Part shown: positions 12,198-22,131 of the stretch, one piece after another | How the letters are laid out: every line of letters starts with the position of its first letter | Position numbering within the stretch: position 1 is the first letter of the stretch | NCBI GenBank assembly: GCA_001051155.2 | Contig: JYIP02000004.1 | Span: forward strand, 4,210,383 to 4,274,382 | Direction of reading: 5' to 3' | Length of the DNA stretch: 64,000 nucleotides | Origin: Chrysoporthe austroafricana | Taxonomy: Eukaryota; Ascomycota; Sordariomycetes; Diaporthales; Cryphonectriaceae | Notes under the pieces: model-generated | Databases searched by the model: none | Told to the model about the DNA's origin: nothing | What the model saw: the letters and a program-made list of their open reading frames with translations, nothing else | Made by a program: the position numbers and the translations under genes

Positions 12198-13923
12198 TCA
12201 TATATATTTGTACGGATTCATGATACCGTTCTGTTCAGATGGTTAGCCGTTCAGTCTATCTCCGACTCACATGTCAACCGGAATGGGTAAAAAGAAGGGG
12301 TCTCCTCACCGGATCGTATAGGTTCTTGATCTGTTTCATCAGCCCAATCATGGTGTCACTGCGACTATAGCCGATGAACTTCTTCTTCGCCAGGCCGAGT
12401 CCATGCTCAGCACTTATACTGCCCTCGTGGTCCTTGATCCACTCGAAGACGTATGGCTCTAGGACTTTCTCGACCTCCTTGTCATAGCGCCTCACACAGA
12501 CATTGAGGTGCAGGTTCGAGTCTCCCATGTGGCCGTATCCCACCACGTCGACGACAGGGTATTCGTCCGTCTCGCCCATTAGCCCAGCAGCTTGAATCTT
12601 AGCCTTAACATCCTCTACCAGTCGGTAAAGAGATTTCAGGGGTATCGAGACGTCGTACTTGTATACGCCTCCAAACGACCCGGATGACTCGGAGATGCCT
12701 TCTCGCCACCCCCAGAGTGCCTTGATTTGCGTCTCGTCCTGCGCCACCACACCGTCTGACACAATTTCCTTGCCCATGACATCCTCAAGGAAAGCCTCCA
12801 GCTTCTCGCTATCGTGCTCTGAATTTGAGCCGCTCGTTTCGATGAGGCAGTAGAATGGGTACTGGCTCTCCAGAGGGAAGTTGTTCTTGGTGACCTTCCG
12901 TACGAGCTCTTGGCTCTCGTTGTCCATGAGCTCAAACGCCGACAGGATCTCGGATAACTGCCCCTTGGCCTCGCGGAAGGCTTGTTGAACCTTTTCGTAG
13001 GACTCTAGGCCGAAGAAGGCGACATTGACCGCCTTGGACCTCTGAGGACAGTGTATCGAGACACCAGTGATAATGCCGATCGTGCCCTCGGCACCAATGA
13101 AAAGCTGCTTGATATCGTAGCCGGTGTTGTTCTTCCTCAACTTGAAAAGGTCGTCCACCACGGTGCCGTCGGGTAGCACAGCCTCCACGCCTAGCACGCT
13201 TCCGTGCAAGCTGCCATACCTCAATAGCCTTAGACCGCCGGCGTTTGTCGCGACGTTGCCCCCGATATGGCACGAACCCTTTGCAGCCAGGTCCAGGGGA
13301 AAGATGTAGCCTCTTTCCGCTAGGTAATTGTCGACGACCTCGAGGACAGCGCCAGCGTCGACGGTGAGCACGCCGCTGACCTCGTCGAAGGACCTAACCT
13401 GGTTCATCCGGCTCATGTTGATGACGATCTCGTCAAACACGGGGACAGATCCTCCAACCAGGCCGGTATTGCCACCCTGCGGGACGACCGCCAGCATGTT
13501 GTCGTTGCAGTACTTCAGGACCTTGCTGACCTCGTCAGTGGACCCGGGCTTTAGCACCAGCCTGCAGTGGCCCCGGTACTTCTTCATCCAATCGCAGTTG
13601 AAAGGTTCCATATCATCTACCGCTGCCTCATCGGTGACGGCGTCCAGGACAGCGGCACCACTGCCGAGGAGTTCCTTGAAATACTTGACATGGTCATCCG
13701 TGAGCTGGGAGAATCTCGAGTCCCTCTTGATCTCAGGATACGAGTCTGTGGTGAATTTGGCGCTGCAGGCTGCGGAGGACCTGAATTGCCTCACCGTCGT
13801 CGTCGACAGGGCCCTGGTGGCTGCGACTGAAAATGGTGATGAGACTGGCCGTAAGCAAAGCGCCGAGATGCTGGCCCTCTCTGCTCTGGTCAGGGCACGA
13901 GTGAGGCGGGACCGGAACGCCAT
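12198..13923 (-). CDS. DLD2: FAD-linked D-lactate / D-2-hydroxyglutarate dehydrogenase, mitochondrial
   Basis: This flavoenzyme of the Dld2/D2HGDH family oxidises D-2-hydroxyacids (D-2-hydroxyglutarate, D-lactate) in the mitochondrial matrix. The main exon is 13923-12310. A 79-nt intron (GTGAGG/CAG) leads to a tiny last exon, 12230-12198, encoding only NGIMNPYKYI and stop; total 548 residues. The N-terminus is rich in Arg, Ser and Ala and lacks acids, as expected of a targeting presequence. FAD-binding type 4 residues are seen at about 148-159 (PQGGNTGLVGGS). The FAD-oxidase C-terminal motifs are HMGDSNLHL (465-473) and SAEHGLG (505-511). I chose the ATG at 13923; one 13 codons upstream would give a hydrophobic start. 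Without the last exon the conserved C-terminus would be replaced by an unrelated tail. Substrate preference cannot be told from sequence. Confidence 0.93.
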
Positions 13924-14418
13924 CTCGCAGTAGATTCTCAAGACCAAAGTATAACTAAACAATGATCTGCCGATCTGGGAGCCTCTACGAGGGGAGAGAG
14001 TATATAAATCAACCGGGTCGAAACAAAATACCGGCCCGGGAATGGCAAGTCGTCATGTCCGGATCGCGGAGGCTTCGAGGCGAAGGAATTTCTAAGGCAA
14101 GACAGCCTACCCGGACCCCCCTGGCCCGTGTACGTACCGCGGCGCGTAGTAAACCATAGTAGCAGCGGGCGCTAGTGGCTCTCGACAGGGATCTGGGACA
14201 GCTCCTAGCAGCCAGCTTCGTCGTCAGAGCTGCAGCCTGCCTCCTCCTGCCTGCCACACACTCAACCTCACACCGCGCGCATCACATCACGTCCTAACCA
14301 CCAGACAGACTTCCCAAGCTCAACGGTCGACTAGCATATCCCAAACTTGCCAGTCTCTTCGCCCGCCTACGCATACAGCCATCAATACACGTGACACGGC
14401 CTCGAGAACACAGACAAG
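13924..14418. promoter_or_regulatory. divergent promoter region between dehydrogenase and proteasome alpha4
   Basis: About 495 bp between two divergent start codons. The part near the proteasome gene (14260-14410) is CA- and CT-rich, as common for fungal housekeeping leaders. No RPN4-like element was identified with confidence. Confidence 0.4.
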
Positions 14419-15462
14419 ATGGCCTCGGGATACGACAGAGCTCTCTCAGGTAAGCACCCCGCGAGTCGCCATCGCTGAACCACTAGCTAACGAAACGACC
14501 TCCTCAGTCTTCAGGTTTGCACCGACCCATTCCCCACGACAGAGTCCTCCGAGCTGACATGTTGCAGTCCTGACGGACACGTCTTCCAGGTGGAGTACGC
14601 CGGCGAAGCTGTCAAGAGAGGTGCGCCTTCCAGCCCACAGGTGCCCAGGTTCACAACGAGGCTGACTATGCCACAACAGGTACATGTGCGGTCGGAGTTA
14701 AGGGCAAGGACATCGTGGTCCTGGGATGCGAGAAGCGCTCAGCGATGAAGCTTCAGGACACCCGAATCACGCCCTCCAAGATCGGCCTCATCGACACCCA
14801 CGTCTGTCTCGCCTTCGCCGGCCTGAACGCCGACGCCAGAATCCTCGTCGACAAGGCGCGACTAGAGGCGCAATCTCACCGTCTGAACCTCGAGGACCCC
14901 GTCACCGTCGAGTACATCACAAAGCATGTGGCCGGTGTGCAGCAGCGGTACACACAGCGTGGTGGTGTCCGGCCGTTCGGCATCAGCACCCTGATTGTTG
15001 GGTTCGACCAGGGCAGCAAGGTGCCGCGGCTCTATCAGACTGAGCCTTCTGGCATCTACTCGGCATGGTATGCCTTCCATGACGCCCTCTTGCCGTACAC
15101 AGCCACGTACTGACAGCCATCTCAGGAAGGCGAACGCCATCGGACGGTCGAGCAAGACGGTGCGCGAGTTCCTGGAGCGAAACTACAAGGAGGATATGGA
15201 CCGCGAGGAGACGATACGTCTGGCGATCAAGTCGCTGCTGGAGGTCGTGCAGACGGGCGCCAAGAACATCGAGATAGCCATCATGGCACCAGGCAAGACG
15301 ATCGAGATGCTGCCCGTGGAAGACATCGAGAACCACGTCAAGAACATCGAGCAGGAGAAGCAAGAGGAGGCTGCGAAGAAGAAGGGAGGCCGGTCGGCTG
15401 GTGCAGGAAGCTCTTCGGTGCCATCCAGGACCACCGGTACGGAGACCCCTGGTGGCCAGTAG
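14419..15462 (+). CDS. PRE6: 20S proteasome subunit alpha4, five exons including a 7-nt microexon
   Basis: Alpha4 (Pre6/PSMA7) is a structural subunit of the outer ring of the 20S proteasome. Exons are 14419-14449, 14508-14514, 14568-14620, 14680-15067 and 15126-15462, total 271 residues. The N-terminus [19 protein letters not shown] is the proteasome alpha signature and requires the 7-nt exon (TCTTCAG), which supplies the last two bases of the V codon, the F codon and the first two bases of the S codon. Skipping it shifts the frame. The 53-nt intron after it starts with the atypical GTTTGC and has a GCTGAC branch site. Human alpha4 shares the RPFGISxLIVGF and NAIGR...VREFLE segments seen here. 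The C-terminal tail is Lys/Glu-rich and then Gly/Ser-rich. A convergent neighbour ends 195 bp downstream. Confidence 0.96.
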
Positions 15463-15656
15463 AGCGGTCGGGGAGGAGCGAGATGAGGAAGTCGGCCCAG
15501 CAGGCGTTGCATGATAGACAGGGGCATTGTACAGTATGACTTCATGACCGGGCGCGTCTATGGCACCTCGTAATGACATTTCCTTGACGCCAATGCTCGA
15601 GAGATCCTTCTGTAATGTACTTGCGACTCCCATTCACGATCCTGACAGACATCCCC

Positions 15657-16165
15657 TCACCCTAGCTTGTCCGCGTCTTCGTCGGGGTCGAATATTGTCT
15701 TCAGTTGTTGCTGCTTTACCCGATCGTCTTTCAACATCCTGTTGTCCACACGTGCATCCTCCCCCTCGATCTTGAGTGCTGGCTTGGGGGTCACAGCGTC
15801 GAGCACGAAGTGGTTGTCGCAGTGTGGGCAGTACTCATCGGCCTCCTCGAATTCCTGGGCATCCTTGCGGAAGCACTTCTTGCACTTTTTGCAGGCGAAG
15901 ACCATCTCGAACCGCTGCAGCAGGGGATGGGTCTCCTGCTCCTGGTGGCACTCAATACAGTCGAACCATTTCTTGCCTAGTCATCGGAACATCAATCAAA
16001 TGCTGCGCAGCCAGAGAGGTGGAGCTGGGATAGGGGGAGCGTACAACATGGTGACCTGATCGACACCTGAGCGTTGAGGATGTGTTTGCTGTAGAGACCG
16101 TCAGCTATAATCTCTGGTTGTTCGATCTGTATCCGCCGTTGAAAAGCATAGCTTACTCACCACAT
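15657..16165 (-). CDS. HOT13: CHY zinc-finger protein, Hot13-like, three exons
   Basis: Hot13 is a zinc-binding protein of the mitochondrial intermembrane space that helps keep Mia40 zinc-free and active in disulfide relay import. Exons are 16165-16161, 16088-16045 and 15976-15657; introns are 72 and 68 nt; total 122 residues. The first coding exon is only 5 nt (ATG TG). The protein begins MCKHILNAQ and carries the CHY pattern: CC near 18-19, CxxCH, then paired CxxC motifs (ACKKCKKC, YCPHC). The C-terminal tail is Asp/Lys-rich. No single open frame shows the gene; the longest starts inside exon 3. It lies head to head with SSL2 and tail to tail with PRE6. Cys density and order fit the family closely; mitochondrial location is inferred from the yeast homologue. 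Confidence 0.88.
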
Positions 16166-16566
16166 CTTTGCGAAACGCTGTGTGTTTGTTCTATGGGCAG
16201 GAAATGGTACGCCTTGAAGTGACAGTCGACATGATTTCTAAGGCGGCGCGTAGAGCGTGTCTCGGCTGGTGAATTTAAGAGACCGCCCCACTTTTCTCTG
16301 GCCCCTCCGCCGTGGCGGAACTTCAGCCGGGGGACTTTATCGATAAGAAGCATGCATGCAACCCGCCCAGGGTAGCCTAATATCCGGCCCATCGTCACAG
16401 CGTCAGACGGCCGTAACCATCTTTCTTTCCTCCCCTTGCGTCGCCAAGCAGTCTTTGACGGCGTCACCAACACGCAACCTCCTCTCGTCCTTCCTACCTC
16501 ATTTGTGATCACTGAAGACACCCTCATTGCATTCTTCAAAATATACAGCCCGTGCGAGCAGAAGCC
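16166..16566. promoter_or_regulatory. bidirectional promoter HOT13 / SSL2
   Basis: 401 bp separates the divergent start codons of the Hot13-like gene and the XPB helicase. The segment holds both promoters. I could not assign individual factor sites. Confidence 0.5.
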
Positions 16567-19080
16567 ATGCCTCCCAAGCGCAAGGCGGGCGGCGTCGGAG
16601 GCGTCACCAAGGCCGGCAGGTCCTCTAAGGGCTCGACTCCTGGTCCAGCAACACCTCGAAGCGTTGCCAGCGACTCTAGTGGCGTCTCTGACAATGAAGC
16701 GGAGGTCGAAATCCCGGAGGCAATGCGTAAGAGCATGGTCAAGTTCGACACCAGTTCTGATGAGCACAGATACAATATCGGGCGTGGCGTCCATGACATG
16801 GCCTCGAGACATTTTGACAGCACCAGAGACTTTACGGCCCTGAGGCCCAAACACGATGCCCACAACCGGCCGCTGTGGATACAGGGCAACTTCGTCATCG
16901 TCCTCGAGAGCTATCACCAGCTCGCCCCGCAGGCCCAGGATTTCCTGGTCACCGTCGCCGAGCCCGTATCTCGACCCCAGTTCCTACACGAATACAAGCT
17001 CACCACCCACAGCCTGTACGCCGCCGTCTCCGTTGGCCTCAACCCGAAGGACATTATATCCACCCTCGAGCGCTTCTCCAAGACGCCCGTGCCGAGCAAC
17101 GTCAAAGGGTTCATCTCCGCGTGCGGTAGGAGTTACGGCAAGGTCAAGTTGGTCCTGAGGAATACGAAGTATCTCTTGGAGACTACGGATCCCGAGGTGC
17201 TTCAGATGCTGTTGAAGGACCCGGATATTTCGGCTTGTCGAGTGCATGGGGCCGAGCAAATCACAACGAGCGCTCCAAAAATGTCGGGTCTGGCTATTGC
17301 AGGGACGAAGGAGGCTGCTGGCATACGCGAAGCTGAAGGACTGAACAATGCGGAACAGGCCGTGCAAAATCCCACTAAGAAGGATGTGTACGATGCCTTG
17401 AACGATGATGACGACGATGATGACCAAGAGGTTGTCCATGCCTTTCAGATCCGGGACGATGCGGTCGAGACGGTCACAAAGCGGTGCCAGGAGCTGCAAT
17501 ATCCTGCGCTAGAGGAGTATGATTTCAGGAATGACAATATCAATGCCAATCTCGAGATCGATCTACAGCCATCTACGCAGATCAGACCATATCAAGAGAA
17601 GAGCCTCAGCAAGATGTTTGGCAACGGGCGCGCGAAGAGTGGTATTATTGTGCTCCCTTGTGGCGCCGGCAAGACCCTCGTTGGCATTACAGCTGCGTGC
17701 ACGATCAAGAAGGGCGTCATCGTGCTAGCAACGAGCAATATGTCGGTCATTCAGTGGAGAAATGAGTTCATCAAGTGGTCTAATATCAACCCCGACGATG
17801 TCGCCATCTTCTCTTCGGACCACAAGGAGACGTTTAGCGGCAATACTGGCGTCATCGTCACGACTTACTCCATGGTCACAGCAACTCAAAAGCGGTCACA
17901 CGAGTCGTCCAAGATGATGGACTTTCTCAAGAAGAGGGAGTGGGGTCTCATGCTGCTCGACGAGGTGCATGTCGTTCCTGCGAACATGTTTCGAAAAGTG
18001 ATCGGTAACATTAAAGCTCATTCGAAGCTTGGACTGACAGCTACACTGCTCCGAGAGGACGACAAGATTGAGGACTTGAACTTCCTTATCGGACCGAAGC
18101 TCTACGAGGCCAACTGGATGGAGCTCTCGCAGCAGGGCCACATCGCGAGGGTTCAGTGTGCCGAGGTCTGGTGTCCCATGCCCACCGAGTTCTACGACGA
18201 GTATCTGAAGGCTGCGACCCGTTCGAGGTCGTTGCTCTACGTCATGAATCCTCTCAAGATGCAGGCATGCCAATATCTCATCACCTACCACGAGTCCCGT
18301 GGCGACAAGATCATTGTCTTCTCCGATGACGTGTACGCCCTAGAATTCTACGCCCGGAAGCTGATGAAGCCGTACCTCTATGGTGGCACCAGCAACGCTG
18401 AGAGGCAGGAGATTCTGCAACGATTCCGCGACTCATCTGAGTGTAATACAATATTTCTCTCCAAGATTGGCGACACCTCCCTCGACCTTCCCGAAGCGAC
18501 ATGCCTGATCCAAATCTCCGCCCAGTATGGTTCCCGTCGTCAGGAGGCTCAGCGCCTTGGTCGTATCCTGCGGGCCAAGCGTCGTAATGATGAGGGTTTT
18601 AATGCATTCTTCTACTCGCTCGTGTCCAAGGACACACAAGAAATGCTCTTCTCCTCAAAGCGCCAAGCCTTCTTGGTCGACCAGGGCTACGCATTCAAGG
18701 TGATCACAACGCTACACAACATCGAGAAGACACCTAACTTGTGCTTCGCGACCGCGCAGGAGCGCCGTGAACTTCTTCTGGGTCTGCTTGATGATATGGA
18801 AAAGAACAAGTCACAGGCTGAATATGACCGTGAGAACAGTGCGCTCGTGGCGGACGGCAATCTGTTCAATTCGAAGAAGCCCGGGGCTAGGCCCAAGGCC
18901 AAGCCCAACAAGATGGTGCGGCGCGGCGCGCACCTGCTGGCAGACCTCAGTGGCGGCCAGGACATGGCGTACGTGGAGCAGAACAAACCGGCTAGGGGCA
19001 AGAAGAGGGTTGCGCACAGTGAGTTCTTCAAGAAGCAACAACGGGACAAGGAGAGGCGAAAGAAATTGGCGGATGAGTAG
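16567..19080 (+). CDS. SSL2: TFIIH DNA translocase/helicase Ssl2 (XPB/Rad25)
   Basis: Ssl2/XPB is the ATP-driven DNA translocase of TFIIH, needed for promoter opening by RNA polymerase II and for nucleotide excision repair. A single uninterrupted exon encodes 837 residues, close to the yeast length of 843. The start is the ATG at 16567 beginning MPPKRKAG; an upstream GTG in frame is not used. Motifs in order: basic, acidic N-terminus; damage-recognition-like domain; Walker A with Gly366, Lys369 and Thr370; DEVH box at 465-468; the XPB-specific RED motif at Arg496-Glu497-Asp498; motif VI QRLGRILR at 662-669; then a basic Lys-rich tail. An Asp-run (near residues 281-288) lies in the linker before the helicase core. 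All catalytic residues checked are present. Confidence 0.97.
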   Translation: MPPKRKAGGVGGVTKAGRSSKGSTPGPATPRSVASDSSGVSDNEAEVEIPEAMRKSMVKFDTSSDEHRYNIGRGVHDMASRHFDSTRDFTALRPKHDAHNRPLWIQGNFVIVLESYHQLAPQAQDFLVTVAEPVSRPQFLHEYKLTTHSLYAAVSVGLNPKDIISTLERFSKTPVPSNVKGFISACGRSYGKVKLVLRNTKYLLETTDPEVLQMLLKDPDISACRVHGAEQITTSAPKMSGLAIAGTKEAAGIREAEGLNNAEQAVQNPTKKDVYDALNDDDDDDDQEVVHAFQIRDDAVETVTKRCQELQYPALEEYDFRNDNINANLEIDLQPSTQIRPYQEKSLSKMFGNGRAKSGIIVLPCGAGKTLVGITAACTIKKGVIVLATSNMSVIQWRNEFIKWSNINPDDVAIFSSDHKETFSGNTGVIVTTYSMVTATQKRSHESSKMMDFLKKREWGLMLLDEVHVVPANMFRKVIGNIKAHSKLGLTATLLREDDKIEDLNFLIGPKLYEANWMELSQQGHIARVQCAEVWCPMPTEFYDEYLKAATRSRSLLYVMNPLKMQACQYLITYHESRGDKIIVFSDDVYALEFYARKLMKPYLYGGTSNAERQEILQRFRDSSECNTIFLSKIGDTSLDLPEATCLIQISAQYGSRRQEAQRLGRILRAKRRNDEGFNAFFYSLVSKDTQEMLFSSKRQAFLVDQGYAFKVITTLHNIEKTPNLCFATAQERRELLLGLLDDMEKNKSQAEYDRENSALVADGNLFNSKKPGARPKAKPNKMVRRGAHLLADLSGGQDMAYVEQNKPARGKKRVAHSEFFKKQQRDKERRKKLADE

Positions 19081-21281
19081 TGGATTCGGTGGTCCCCTGA
19101 TGTTATTGGCGTTACTGGATCCGGAAAGGATATAGACACCTCATGGCATATGTCGGCGTTCTGATTTAAGTATCGCAACTAAGACTGACAACCGTCGCGA
19201 ATTGGTTTTCTTCCCTCCACTCTGTCTAGTGGAAAGTGTGGATGGACAGGCGTACAAGGCGCCGCGGCAATGGAAAGCATGCTTGTGGCAGCTGTTGAAC
19301 GGGCACATCGCAGGGCAGGCGTTCATGGAGCAGCATGCAGGGACACTGTCTAGGTAGATCGAATCCATTCGATAGACAGAGTCGGTCACTATGATTCTGC
19401 TAGGCGGACGTGACTTTCGTTGGGACCTGTTACGCTGTCCTTCCTTCCACAATCTACACAGTATGCATCACCAGTATCTCATGTGGCCGAGCCTCAAGGC
19501 GTTCGTCAGAATTAAGCACGCGTGGAACTCGTCCTACGGGGTTCATGCAATCAGCTTCATGCTCAGAATGTCGTCCGCTCTGACCGCGGGTGACACGACT
19601 CTATCTGTGTGCTAACGAAGGCCGCTTCTGCTGACTCGTTGGAGACTCACAACGAGCGCGCGCGCCGGCCCCGCCGAGAAGGGAGAGAAACACAAAAGGG
19701 AAAAAATATCTAGACATGGGATGCTGTCGCGCCGGGTCGTTCGGAATCTGGTCTCGCGCGGGAGATCCGACCCGTCGAGCACGCTGCTGTTTCCCAGACA
19801 GCTGCAGGCCACATGTGCTACTCACCGCCGGGGCGGGGCGCCGCGAATTAATCTTGCGCCCGTCTCGGCGGAGCCGTAGGGACGGAGGGAGGCTTGGCGG
19901 TAGCCCTCGTGAGTAGCGTGTAGGACGGACGCCTCATGCCGTGCCGCGTCTTGGCTCCCACGGTGTCCCGCGGGACGCCAGGCTGGTGCGAGTTCTTGAG
20001 ATGCCCATTGACTCTCGATGCCGGCCTGCTCGGCGCCCTCGAGCCCGTACAGCCCGTCGTGCGACGTGAGAAGAGCTAGAAGACGGAGGGAGGATTAGAA
20101 GTGCAGGGGTTTCTAGAAATTACTTGCATGGACGGACCCGCCTGAGCCCACTTCCGCCGGCGCAGTGGTGACCGGACGACCCCGTTCACGAGGTACTCGG
20201 TATACAAGATCGCTGAGAGTTGTCGTGGATGGTGTGCTTGGGGCTTTGCTGGGCTTTGTATCTAGCGGCGGAAAGACGTCGTTGTCATTCGAGAACTGGA
20301 CAGCGGCTTGTTTGTCAAAGTTGCTGACACGGCCAGCGAAAGGGGAAGTCTATTTTTAAGAAAGGGGGGGGGGGACGTTGTCGACAACCAACGGCTCTCA
20401 AGGCCTTCCATGGCGCAAGTGAGAAATATCTGGCAGGTTCTTGGGAAAGAGGGGGAGGGGAATGCGCTCATTGGGGAGATTCATTGCTTGGTGTCCCTGT
20501 TTTTATCAGCCAGAGGTGCATACTACCCCAGTACTGGGTGCAGATCTGCCGCTGTCGACGTCGTACGAAACAAGGTGGAACTTGCAATCGATATCCACAT
20601 TGCGCGTCTCCTCCAGTCGCGGCTCCTACCAGCAAAGCCCTTCCTCCTTGGCAGGCTGGGAGGAAGCATCTCGCATTCCGCGGTTCAGAGAAAGTCTCGA
20701 GATGTCCAATGAAGCAAGCATACGGCGGGCATCAGTAACACTTGGCCGCCTGGGGGGCAGCAGCACAGCATCCAGTCAGCCAACAAATCCTTGGCAGCCA
20801 TGGCGTGAGCATCCTCGCCAACGGCGGAGCCTGCTTCCTCTTGAATCGAGCCCGCCACAGCTGCGATCCCGCCCTCGGCCACCCATCCCACCACGCGACG
20901 GCGACAGCGGGCAGCAGGATGGCGCTGGCCGCCGACAACACTTGACCATCTGACCATGCACCAGGCTTTGACGTCGGCTAACCTGGTGCGCCGCAATCTC
21001 AGATCCAGCCGCGACCTATAGTTGGAAACACGGCCACTCCCAGCACTACCTAGCGATCCCTCCACGCCTCCAGCGGGCCTACGCCCCACGCAAGGCACTA
21101 GCGGCAGACCCGGGGAGGCGGGCTGCGCAGCGCGGCACCAGTGGGCTGGAGTGGCACTGAGTGGTACCAGGTGGGTACAGCCTGGAACGCCTGGGGGCTG
21201 CAGTACCTGAGAAGGGGGGGGGGAAGGAAACGGGCTACTGGGGTAGGCGAGTGAGGTCACTCCTTTTTCCTCAGCCTTTTC

Positions 21282-21318
<37 letters not shown>

Positions 21319-22131
21319 CTTCTCCTTTCCCTCCCCTCTTCCTCTCTTGTTTATTCCCACCCCCCCCCCCCCCCCCCTCTCCCCCTNGTGGGGGGGGGGG
21401 GGTGGTGGCGTCGGTCGTCGGCGTTTTGTGGTTTTTTTTTTTTTTTTTTTTTTTTTTTCCTTGGCTCCGCCTGGCCCGCCGCCAATCCCAGATAGATACC
21501 GCACAGCACGACAGTCCCGCCATCTCCCGATCAGTTACAAGACCTGTCCGTCCCGGCTTTTCGCTTTTCCTCTCCTGGCCCGGCGACGCTCCGGCTTGGG
21601 GAGCCAACAGCTGTCGTGTCACGGGCGATCACCGCGCCACCAGCATCGCGCCTTCTTTCGACCTACTTGCAGATATCGATCGAGTCGTTGTCGCTGCTTC
21701 TGGGAATCGACCTTGTGCGGCCTCGGCCTCACTCCTCGACTTCCGGTCTACAGGATCAGGATCACACCTCCAGCGGGCGCCTCTCACGTCTCACCGGACC
21801 AGGTCAGATTCGCCGTCGTCAGCCTTGGCCTTCGGCTATCTCCCTCTCTCCCTGTGCCCGCCTGGTGCACTGCCGAACAGCGCCGACCTGCTCTCACCGC
21901 AGCTCACGCGCATCGTCTTATCAGAAGGTTGGGAGCGATCCCGTCGCTGGCACTTGGACCCGTCACCATTCTTGAGATTGCCCATCGCAAACATGAATCT
22001 TTGGCCTTGGGGAGTTCAGGACAGGCACTCTGCAGCGTCCAATTGATATTTCGAAACCCCAACCTTCGTCTTTCATATAGGACCACTCACCGTCTGCCGA
22101 CTGATCCCTCCGGGGATCCCGTCCGCCCAGC
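19081..22131. other. 3-kb region upstream of the Trk gene; no gene seen
   Basis: Frames of up to about 190 codons exist but none looks coding. Contents include an 11-base G run at 20364-20374 and the composite homopolymer block at 21285-21458. The 650 bp before the Trk start is pyrimidine-rich and likely promoter plus 5' leader. Confidence 0.45.
21285..21458. repeat. composite homopolymer block T34 / C18 / N / G13 / T27
   Basis: T run at 21285-21318, pyrimidine-rich spacer, C run at 21360-21377, undetermined base at 21387, G run at 21390-21402, then T run at 21432-21458. The C run and G run flank the unresolved base like the arms of an inverted repeat. This may be true sequence, a collapsed repeat or a gap-filling artefact. 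Confidence 0.85.

Noticed and set aside
9049..13962. Zn2Cys6 factor plus dehydrogenase as part of a biosynthetic cluster
   Set aside because: The dehydrogenase is a housekeeping mitochondrial enzyme and no tailoring or backbone enzyme is near.
20685..21260. 191-codon open frame on the minus strand upstream of TRK1
   Set aside because: Low-complexity Pro/Gly/Arg peptide from GC-rich DNA; it runs toward the homopolymer block.
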